Source: Bifidobacteriaceae bacterium
GTDB lineage: Bacteria > Actinomycetota > Actinomycetes > Actinomycetales > Bifidobacteriaceae
Reading direction: 5' to 3'
DNA: 64,000 nt
NCBI GenBank assembly: GCA_022650895.1
Contig: JALCQC010000010.1
Span: 1 to 64,000, forward strand
The stretch's first letter is position 1. Each line of letters opens with the position of its first letter. Positions 56,321 to 64,000 of this stretch are shown here, in pieces. The notes under the pieces were generated by a model. The model did no database searches, was not told the origin of the DNA, and saw nothing but the letters and a program-made list of their open reading frames with translations. A program made the translations under genes and the position numbers.

Positions 56321-59300
56321 CTAGAGAATGTGGCGATGGGCCACTTCGTCTGCGAAGAGGTTGGCCTGCAGGTGAGAGGCGTCCAGTTTGAGTGCTTTCG
56401 CGAGCCACCGAGTTGCCGCAGTCCTCTTTTCGTCTCCGGCAGCGAGATCTCCTGCGCTTTCGGCATGCTTCGCCAAGCCGATATTCGCAATTCCCATGAG
56501 ATACAGGCAGTGAATCTTGTTCATCAGCGTGTAGTCGTTCTCGAAGATGAGGAAATCGGGCAGCGAAACGGCAAAATAATCGTAGGAGATGTGATCTTCC
56601 ACATGGCGCTCGCCGTAGTCGAGAAGGCGGTAGAAGCGTGCGTTGGCGGGACCCGTCTCTCCGAGGGCAAGGTGAGCAAGACCTTGGAACAGGATCATTT
56701 CAGCGGGTTGATCGTTGTAGTAGAGAGCGCCCTTGACCTCGTCCGGGCCAATGGTTGCCTTGCGGAACTCCTCGCGAGATTCTTCCGTTTCCCCGAGCTC
56801 ACGCAGCACAAGACCGAGATAATAATGCAGGTCGTTATCCTTCTGCCCCTCGAGCTTTCCTTCGCCGAGGTTGTGTGGATAGGTCATGGCTGCGGTGAGA
56901 TGGCTCTGAGCCGCTCTCCAATCCTTGGCCGCCATGTCATCCTTGGCGAGCAAGGTGAGTGCAATGCGGTACTGCGAGGTGATCTTTCCCTCGCCACCCT
57001 CCCAAGGATGGAAGTGGCGCGTCCCCATGAGTTCGTAAGCCTTCGCGTAAGCACCGGTCATATTGAGTGCGGTGAGATATTCGATGAACAGGTCGTCACG
57101 TTGGGCGACTACATCCGGATGCGCTTCGAAGACCTCAAGTCGCTGTTCGAAACTCCATCCGAGCTTGCGGTGCAGCTGATCCAACTCGAGCAGCACACGG
57201 GCGTCGGACTCGTCGAGTGCATAGGCGCGTTCCATGTGAGTGGAAGCGCTTTCGCGGTCATTGAGCTTGTTGTAGTAGGCAAGAGCCAGATTGCGGTGAG
57301 CCGTGGGGAAGGTGTCGTCGAGCTGCACGGACTGTTCCCAGAGCGCCACGGCCTTTTCGGTCTGTAGCTTGTCGTAGTAAAGGCAGCCGAGGTAATACGG
57401 CGCCTTGGCACCACTGTTCTGGCTGATGGCGAAGTCGAGAACGGCGATATCCTCCAATTTATTGGGGAAGCAATAGTCGCTGGGCGCCTGTTCCGCGAGA
57501 GCGAGCGCTGTGGCGGCATCATCCGTACGGTCGAGTTTGCTCAGATAGTACGCCTTGTAATACAGCGCAAGTGGTGTGGAGCGGTTGGCGATGAAGCGGT
57601 CAAGTACGTCAACGGCTTCCGCATACGCGCCGAAAGCGGCATAGCTACGGGCGGTTGCCAGATAGTTGCCCTCGAAGTCGCGCATGAGATGTGCGCAGGT
57701 CTCTTGCAGGGCCGCAGTGGCCTTATCCGACTCGTCGGAGAGCCGCATCTGCTCTAAGCGTGAGACGAAATCGAAGGGGAAGTGCTTCAGCGTCGCAGCG
57801 GCCTTGGTGCGTGCCTCGTCGGTGCGGTTCAGCATTCGCAGCAGGAAGGTGTGTAGGCCGTGGGCTCGGATGTTGCTGGTGTTCTTGGTCAGCCCACGTT
57901 CCACGAAGTCCAGTGCCTTCTGCCATTCGTGGCGCTTGGCGGCGATGAGAGCAAGGTAGAAGAAGGCCATCTCCTGCTGGGCGTCGTCCCAGGTTGCCTT
58001 GTAGAAGGCGTCGTAGGCAGCGTCGAGATCGTTGAGGTAGTACTGGGCTACGCCGAGGTTGAAGTAGGCCTCGCAATCGTAGGGATTGGGATTTTTCCAC
58101 GTGAGCCGTTTGATGGCGGCGTTGAAATAGGTGAGAGAACCGCTGAAGTTTCCGCGGCGCAACAGCAGGCGGCCGTAAGCATTGTTGAGACGGGCGTCGC
58201 CCGGGTCGCGCTTGAGCCCTTCGAGATAGTAGGGGTCGGGGAGGTAGGTGGCGTGACGGTACTGCTCAAGGTGCAGTCCGGTCAGGTACAGTTCCTCCGT
58301 GGTGGCGATGTCCTCGGGGTCGGCGGCTGCTTGCGCGGGGTCGGGAATCTCGGCGATGGAAGGTTTGGCGGGCGTGTACGACACCAGCTCGGTGGCACCG
58401 TCCGTGGCAGTGAGGGTGATATCGGATTCCGCACAATCGCCGATCTCAAAGCTTTCCGTCACGGTATCTTCGGGTGAGATGGCGACGTTCTTGTCAAGCA
58501 GAACCCTGCCGTCTGCAGTGGTGGCGAGGAGACGTACTTGGGCGTGGGGGGCTGTGACGTAGAGCGTGGCGGTGGCGGAGCGTGGGGTATTCGCCGAAGT
58601 ACTAGGCGAAGCCTGAGCCGGAGTCGAAGCGTCCGCCGAGGTTCCAGAGAATTCGAGGCCCAGGCTGGCTTCCGTGGTGGCGTTCTTGACCTGTCCCACG
58701 TTTTTGTACGGCATGAAGTACTGGGTGAAGGTCTTCTCTTCGAAGGGTTTGAGCCAGGTGAAGTCGGGTTGGTTATCGGTGAAGACGCCGGTCATGAGCT
58801 CCACGTAAGGGCCGTTGGCGTCGGTGAGGTTGCGATCCCATGCGTGGCCGAAGTCACCCGACCCCCAAGTCCACTGCTTCTTACCCGGTGAAACGTGGTG
58901 GTCGGCGACGTGGAGGATGCCCGCACGCTCTTTGTAGTCGTAGCCACCCACGAAATCGAAGTTCGACTTTGCTGCCATGTAGGAGGTGGGCACGGGGATA
59001 TTTTTGTAGCGGGAGATATCAACTCCCTCGCTGTAATCGTGCTTGTAGTAGGTGCCGGTAGCGATGGGGAAGCGGGAAACATCGCGCTTGCCGTGATCCA
59101 TCACCGCAGTGACGTCGGGCGGGAAGATCGATTGAGTGTGGTCGTTGACCGGGACCGCCGGATTGGCCCACCAGAGGAAGGATTGCGGCAGCGAGGTGCC
59201 GTTGTAGAGGCGGGCGGAGATCTCGATGTACGCCTTGCCTGGGTGAAGACCGATGCTGACGATGACCTCGGTACCGTGAATCTGGTCGGTGTCATGGCAA

Positions 59301-59734
59301 AGAACTGCTTTACCGCCATCGGGAAGGTCCTTAACTTCATAATCGACCGGCAGATAGGTGGTGGGCCGGTGGTGCTGCGGCCAGTTGAATTCGATGCCAC
59401 CTGAAATCCAAGGGCCTAGAAGACCTACGAGGGCGGGTTTGATGACGTCGTTGTGATAGACGAAGTCGTAGTTATTCGTTTTGTCGAGCGCGTACTGGAT
59501 GCGCCCGCCGAGCTCCGGGAGAACAGTGACCTTGAGATACTCGTTTTCAATGATGACGGCCTTGTAGTCCTTATCGACCTTCTCGTCACTGATGGTTTCG
59601 ACCACCGGGTACGGATACACCTTGCCGGTACTTCCCTGGTAGACGCGCTTCTCGATGAATTCCGGGTTCTTGTCCGCCGCGCCGATTTCGTAAGTCGGGA
59701 TGGTCAGGATGGTGTCGTTGATGGTGACAGCCAT
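56321..59734 (-). CDS. DUF5107 and tetratricopeptide-repeat protein
   Basis: Mutarotase-like N-terminal region (LPELGGRIQYALDKTNNYDFVYHNDVIKPALVGLLGPWISGGIEFNWPQHHRPTT) followed by many TPR-like repeats (AYFNLGVAQYYLNDLDAAYDAFYKATWDD). Confidence 0.85.
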   Translation of the reverse strand: MAVTINDTILTIPTYEIGAADKNPEFIEKRVYQGSTGKVYPYPVVETISDEKVDKDYKAVIIENEYLKVTVLPELGGRIQYALDKTNNYDFVYHNDVIKPALVGLLGPWISGGIEFNWPQHHRPTTYLPVDYEVKDLPDGGKAVLCHDTDQIHGTEVIVSIGLHPGKAYIEISARLYNGTSLPQSFLWWANPAVPVNDHTQSIFPPDVTAVMDHGKRDVSRFPIATGTYYKHDYSEGVDISRYKNIPVPTSYMAAKSNFDFVGGYDYKERAGILHVADHHVSPGKKQWTWGSGDFGHAWDRNLTDANGPYVELMTGVFTDNQPDFTWLKPFEEKTFTQYFMPYKNVGQVKNATTEASLGLEFSGTSADASTPAQASPSTSANTPRSATATLYVTAPHAQVRLLATTADGRVLLDKNVAISPEDTVTESFEIGDCAESDITLTATDGATELVSYTPAKPSIAEIPDPAQAAADPEDIATTEELYLTGLHLEQYRHATYLPDPYYLEGLKRDPGDARLNNAYGRLLLRRGNFSGSLTYFNAAIKRLTWKNPNPYDCEAYFNLGVAQYYLNDLDAAYDAFYKATWDDAQQEMAFFYLALIAAKRHEWQKALDFVERGLTKNTSNIRAHGLHTFLLRMLNRTDEARTKAAATLKHFPFDFVSRLEQMRLSDESDKATAALQETCAHLMRDFEGNYLATARSYAAFGAYAEAVDVLDRFIANRSTPLALYYKAYYLSKLDRTDDAATALALAEQAPSDYCFPNKLEDIAVLDFAISQNSGAKAPYYLGCLYYDKLQTEKAVALWEQSVQLDDTFPTAHRNLALAYYNKLNDRESASTHMERAYALDESDARVLLELDQLHRKLGWSFEQRLEVFEAHPDVVAQRDDLFIEYLTALNMTGAYAKAYELMGTRHFHPWEGGEGKITSQYRIALTLLAKDDMAAKDWRAAQSHLTAAMTYPHNLGEGKLEGQKDNDLHYYLGLVLRELGETEESREEFRKATIGPDEVKGALYYNDQPAEMILFQGLAHLALGETGPANARFYRLLDYGERHVEDHISYDYFAVSLPDFLIFENDYTLMNKIHCLYLMGIANIGLAKHAESAGDLAAGDEKRTAATRWLAKALKLDASHLQANLFADEVAHRHIL

Positions 59735-59884
59735 ATCTCCTCCTTGAGATTATCTTTAATTCCTGCTCTTAATTTAGGGGAAGAATTGCTATAATTTACG
59801 GAGAAAATTGCGTTGTACTCTAGGAAAACTGCTTTTAGAAGTGCCAGCATGTTTTCAACGAGTGGTGAGTGACAAGGAGAGGCA

Positions 59885-60742
59885 ATGAAGCCAGCCGAAC
59901 ACAAGGTCTTGACGAAGCCGTCGGATCTCTATATCTACACCCCGAGCAAAACGGCTCGGTCTACTTTTCTCTATGCGCTCCGCGTTGGCTTCTATGTGTA
60001 TGAGCCTGGTTACAAACAGGAACGCACTGCCTTCGACAGCTTCCTGCTGATGTATGTGAAAAGTGGCTGTGTGCAAGGGACAACGGGTGAGAGGAGTTTT
60101 GAAGCACGCGAAGGTCAGTTCGTGCTGATCGATTGCTACGAGCATCACTCATACTCCATGGCGGAGCGTACGGAAATATCCTGGCTCCATTTTGACGGGA
60201 TATCCGCTCGTCCCTATTTTGAGTACATCGTCGGCAAGCTGACGAACGTTTTCACAGTGCGCGATCCCATCTTTGCTCTTAATCGGTTGCAAAAGGTATT
60301 CGATACGCTCGCTGCAGGGAAACGCTTCTCTGAAGTCTCCATGGCCAAATACATCTTCGACATTTTGACGGAACTCGCCACCTTTGCGGGTGAGCCCGGG
60401 GCGGAGGAGCGGCGTCCCCACGTCATTGAGGATGTGGTGGCCTACATTTCTCAGCACCTCAGCGAGCGTCTGACGGTATCGGAGCTGGCGGAACGTTCGT
60501 ACATGAGTGAGTACCACTTCATCCGAACTTTCAAGAAGGAGACGGGCTACACCCCTCACGCCTACATCATGGAGGCTCGAATGAATGTGGCGAAATTCCT
60601 GCTGACGAACAGCGAGGAGCCCATCAAAGTGATTCTTGAAAAATGCGGTTTCTCTGATCTCAGTGTTTTTGGTGCCGCTTTTCGGAAACGAACAGGGTTG
60701 ACGGCCAGTGAATACAGGGAGCGTGGCAAAAAAGAAAAATGA
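59885..60742 (+). CDS. AraC-family transcriptional regulator
   Basis: Cupin-like N-terminus and two HTHs (LTVSELAERSYMSEYHFIRTFKKETGYTPHAYI, IKVILEKCGFSDLSVFGAAFRKRTGLTASEYR). Confidence 0.95.
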   Translation: MKPAEHKVLTKPSDLYIYTPSKTARSTFLYALRVGFYVYEPGYKQERTAFDSFLLMYVKSGCVQGTTGERSFEAREGQFVLIDCYEHHSYSMAERTEISWLHFDGISARPYFEYIVGKLTNVFTVRDPIFALNRLQKVFDTLAAGKRFSEVSMAKYIFDILTELATFAGEPGAEERRPHVIEDVVAYISQHLSERLTVSELAERSYMSEYHFIRTFKKETGYTPHAYIMEARMNVAKFLLTNSEEPIKVILEKCGFSDLSVFGAAFRKRTGLTASEYRERGKKEK

Positions 60743-60779
60743 TGGGGGTGAAGTTGTGTTGACCTTCACCCCCATCATT
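60738..60779. terminator. bidirectional hairpin, perfect 16-bp stem including the AraC stop codon
   Basis: AATGATGGGGGTGAAG-TTGTGTTGAC-CTTCACCCCCATCATT. Confidence 0.7.
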
Positions 60780-60793
60780 CATTTGCGACTGCT

Positions 60794-63478
60794 CTATTTA
60801 ACGAGAGAGGCAATAACATCCTCATCTATTTTTTGTTTTGGCTCAAAGAGTGGTGAATCAAGGTAGGAGTAGATGGACTTCTGGAGGGCGCGCGCCTCAG
60901 GATATTTCTGAAGATCTTGAATTCCCATGGAAGAGAACAGCAACTTTCCTCCGCCACACTGACATTCAAACAACTGTGCCATCGGTCGGATATAGGCGTA
61001 GCTATCCATTTCAGTGACGATGGATTCATAAGGCTTCGGAAGAATAACTGCCCTCTGCGTTGCCATAGGCCACCACTGCCAGTTTGTATGGAATTCTGTT
61101 GGGAATTCTTTGAAGAGTGGATGTTGAGAGTCGATGAGCTGTCCCATTCCTCCATCTTGCTTGGTAAAGGTTCCAACTGACCAGAAATCGGTTGAGAACT
61201 GCGCCTGAATTGAAGATGGCAGAGCCTCTTTCGTTGAATGGGGGGACAAGTAGACCGTTCCTCCTCGATGGAGGATATTCCGCGCGTCTTCGTCAAAATG
61301 CTCTGTCTCATACACGGAATCTGGACGAACAGGTGCTCCAGATGGGTATACCCATACGGGGTAGGTATTAGTTATTCCCGCGATTTCGATAGTCAGGTTT
61401 AGCCGTTCTGTCTCTTTGATATCACCCAGAGGAAGGCTGATGCTTCCAACTTCAAGAAGATTCCCTGCGGGATAATAGCCCTGCTCGAGATCACCATTGA
61501 AATACACTTTGTGACCGGTTAGCTTATAGTGCGCAGAGCCCGCTAAAGCAGTTTTTCCATAGTTGGCGACCTTGATGGTGGCATTGAGGGTTTCGTTATT
61601 TGAATAGGTATATTTCGGCAGGAGAGCTAGAGGAAGCTGATCGGTGAAGAATGCGTTGAATCTATCAGCCTGAGCAAATGAGTATGGCTTCGGCTTAAGA
61701 TGTGCATTCAGCATTCCGACGAGTGCTGTTCCCTGTCCTGGAAAATCCTGCACTCCGAGAAGAGAAAGGCCGCTGAAATCCTTTGTGCGCATAGATGCTT
61801 CAACTTCTTCGCGATAGCACAATAACGACAACTCTCCTGAGGCCGCCACATATTCGTGCCACTGGTCTTCAAGTCCGCTGTTGTGTACTCTGTCACGGAT
61901 TATTCTGTAATTCGCAGGATCGGTGACCCCTTTGAAATCATCAATTTCATCAAAAGCGGGCAGAACTTCGTATTGGCCCACTTCGAATCCAAATACAGGC
62001 TTCGAATAATGCTCGCGAATCTTGTTCATCGCGTCATCGTAGGTGTTCTGAGAATTGGGGTAGCGATGATTGAGGAATCCATGCATCTCGGCAAAAGTCG
62101 CTCGTAAGTCACATTCATGAAATGCCTGCGAAGTATAGAAATCGCTGTCTTGATCATACCCTTGGGCTCCATAATGTGGATTTGATCCATTTGCATAGAG
62201 ACGGGTGCTGTCTAGCGTGTGAGCGAGCTGAAGCAGCTCACTCATGCGTTCGTGCCCCTTGTCGCCTGTTGCTAATTCGTTGCCTAGAGTGAGCATGACG
62301 AATGAGGGATGGTTGCTCAGGTGTCGAATGATTTGCTCAAGCTCTGTCTTGTAGTAATTGAAGCTTTTGTCACTTTCAAAAGCATGGTGGGGATCCCAGT
62401 GGGATAGTTCCGGCTGCATCATCATGCCGAGTTCATCCGCAACAGTAAAAGCGGCATCCGGGGGGCAATGCGAATGGAAGCGCACACAATTGATGCCATA
62501 GTTTTTGTAAGTCGTTAGAATCTCGCGCCATTCATCCACCGACATGGGTGGGTAGCCGGTCTCAGGAAATTCTGCGCAATTGGCTTCGCTCCTGAGAAAA
62601 AGAGGTCGACCGTTGAGCGCAAGACGACCGTTTGAGCTATTAAAATCACGAATTCCAAAACGTACAGTTTTGATAGATGACGTTGAGAGACAGGCAGAAA
62701 GATAATAGAGATTCCCCTCAAATTCATCCCACTTCTTAAGTCCGGTCTTTAGAGCGAGATCTTTGAGATGCACTTCTTGCAAACCGCGTGGAATAGAAAT
62801 TCGTTCGGTGATCTGTGGTTGTCGAAGGGATGCTGACTCAAGCGTGAGAACGCCGGAGTAACCTTCGGATGAGCTGATTTGAAGCGTGACATCAAGGAGA
62901 TTCCCGTGCGGGTAAGCAGCCAGAGAGTGGATGAACGTGCTCTCTTCTGTGCGAAGACGAATGTATCCGAGCAATCCGTTCCAATTCGTCTGTGTCTCGT
63001 CGGTGGCGGTAGAAGAGTAGACGATTGCATCGTGTGGGAGCCCGGGATAGCTATTGTCTGAAAGAATCCTCATCTCGGTATTTTCTTTGATGAGATTTGT
63101 TACCTCAAAGATGTGCGGGGTGCTGAGGGAAGCGGGTATGAAGTGGTCGACTTCATAGTTGTCGATAAAAAGACGAAGGCATCGGGCACGTTCAATTTCC
63201 AAAAAAGTGCGTTTCCCATCACTTGGAACAGCAAAATCAAGTTTTTTCGAGAACTCCGCTTTTCCCTCAAAAGTATGTTTACGTGTGAGACGGGTTACCC
63301 ATGGACGAAGATCAACTACTGATTGCTCATTCTCTTGCATCTTAACTTTTTCAGAGGGTGCCTGTGCAACGTCGATGACGCCGATTCCGTTCTCGTCTAA
63401 CGTTCCGGGGAGCGTGACCGGTCGTACGATGTTGTCGCCAATAGTGACGCTCCATTTACCCTCTAGGTTGGTGATCAT
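60794..63478 (-). CDS. glycoside hydrolase family 2-like protein
   Basis: LNGRPLFLRSEANCAEFPETGYPPMSVDEWREIL, acid/base MLTLGNELATGDKGH, nucleophile region VFGFEVGQYEVLP. Confidence 0.85.
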   Translation of the reverse strand: MITNLEGKWSVTIGDNIVRPVTLPGTLDENGIGVIDVAQAPSEKVKMQENEQSVVDLRPWVTRLTRKHTFEGKAEFSKKLDFAVPSDGKRTFLEIERARCLRLFIDNYEVDHFIPASLSTPHIFEVTNLIKENTEMRILSDNSYPGLPHDAIVYSSTATDETQTNWNGLLGYIRLRTEESTFIHSLAAYPHGNLLDVTLQISSSEGYSGVLTLESASLRQPQITERISIPRGLQEVHLKDLALKTGLKKWDEFEGNLYYLSACLSTSSIKTVRFGIRDFNSSNGRLALNGRPLFLRSEANCAEFPETGYPPMSVDEWREILTTYKNYGINCVRFHSHCPPDAAFTVADELGMMMQPELSHWDPHHAFESDKSFNYYKTELEQIIRHLSNHPSFVMLTLGNELATGDKGHERMSELLQLAHTLDSTRLYANGSNPHYGAQGYDQDSDFYTSQAFHECDLRATFAEMHGFLNHRYPNSQNTYDDAMNKIREHYSKPVFGFEVGQYEVLPAFDEIDDFKGVTDPANYRIIRDRVHNSGLEDQWHEYVAASGELSLLCYREEVEASMRTKDFSGLSLLGVQDFPGQGTALVGMLNAHLKPKPYSFAQADRFNAFFTDQLPLALLPKYTYSNNETLNATIKVANYGKTALAGSAHYKLTGHKVYFNGDLEQGYYPAGNLLEVGSISLPLGDIKETERLNLTIEIAGITNTYPVWVYPSGAPVRPDSVYETEHFDEDARNILHRGGTVYLSPHSTKEALPSSIQAQFSTDFWSVGTFTKQDGGMGQLIDSQHPLFKEFPTEFHTNWQWWPMATQRAVILPKPYESIVTEMDSYAYIRPMAQLFECQCGGGKLLFSSMGIQDLQKYPEARALQKSIYSYLDSPLFEPKQKIDEDVIASLVK

Positions 63479-63920
63479 GAGAATTTCCTTGTCTTGGAAA
63501 GTGGCATTGAAATCATGTTTTTCTAGGCGAAGCCTTTTTAGCCTATATGTCTAATGTATGTTCTCGTTTTTTAGTGGGGTTGGGGAAAGTTGCTGAACTG
63601 TATAGAAATTCTCTCTTCAGGTGAAGTCCGAACCAAAATAACGAGCATGATCTAAGAAAATTACGGAAAACGGTATGAGCAATTTTTCTATATTGATGAG
63701 CAACTGTATCAAATCCTATAGAAATCTTGCTGCCTATAATCGGCTGTAATCACTGAAGAAAGAATAGCTGCCACTTACAACGTCAATGCAACAGCATAGA
63801 TTACCGCAGGGTAAAGTGACTGCTTTCTCTCGTTCTCGAGGAGGAGACAAGTGCAATATTTATCTAGTTATCGATGGGAATATTTCCTGACGACACTAAA
63901 TCTGAAGAAGGGGATTCGTC

Positions 63921-64000
63921 ATGCAGACTAAATCGCTTGATGTTTCTGTAGATGGTGTACGCGTCAACAAACACCGACGTGATTGGCGCGGTTGGAAGTT
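63921..64000 (+). CDS. start of an unidentified CDS truncated by the window end
   Basis: ATG at 63921 after gaagggg, open to the window end: MQTKSLDVSVDGVRVNKHRRDWRGWK. Not in the ORF track. Divergent from the GH2 gene. Confidence 0.5.
   Translation, partial: MQTKSLDVSVDGVRVNKHRRDWRGWK

Noticed and set aside
1-64000. CRISPR array, prophage, transposase or IS element
   Set aside because: No regularly spaced direct repeats with unique spacers, and no recombinase, phage structural or transposase proteins in the translations.

Overview
The window looks like an actinobacterial, bifidobacteria-like chromosome segment, judging from GC-rich coding, strong AGGAGG-type ribosome-binding sites and family content. 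It has three parts. (1) 1-8.9 kb is a glycan-utilisation locus: the 3' end of a GH38 alpha-mannosidase, an ABC sugar importer without an ATPase, a GH5 beta-mannosidase-like enzyme, a GH3 enzyme and a LacI regulator. (2) 9-56 kb carries genes that are usually origin-proximal in Actinobacteria: DUF3566, a tRNA-Ile/tRNA-Ala pair, rhomboid, crgA, DUF881, sortase and pabA/trpG. They are interspersed with accessory modules: an NnrS-like/membrane/NirK/3-methyladenine glycosylase operon, several aldo/keto reductases plus adhP, glgP, ppc, pepC, and an acyltransferase/GT8/GT8/acyltransferase operon. (3) 56.3-64 kb is a second sugar-related island: DUF5107-TPR protein, AraC regulator, GH2 enzyme and the start of another gene. 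The most interesting signals are: the overlapping LPLAT-GT8-GT8-LPLAT operon with a palindrome upstream; a fused cupredoxin-NirK translationally coupled to a DNA-repair glycosylase; a dense DnaA-box cluster between convergent rhomboid and crgA; a tandem gene duplication in which one copy has lost its linker and frame; and a periodic palindrome array in front of that duplication. No CRISPR array, rRNA, prophage or transposase was seen. Product names come from reading the translations; no database search was run.
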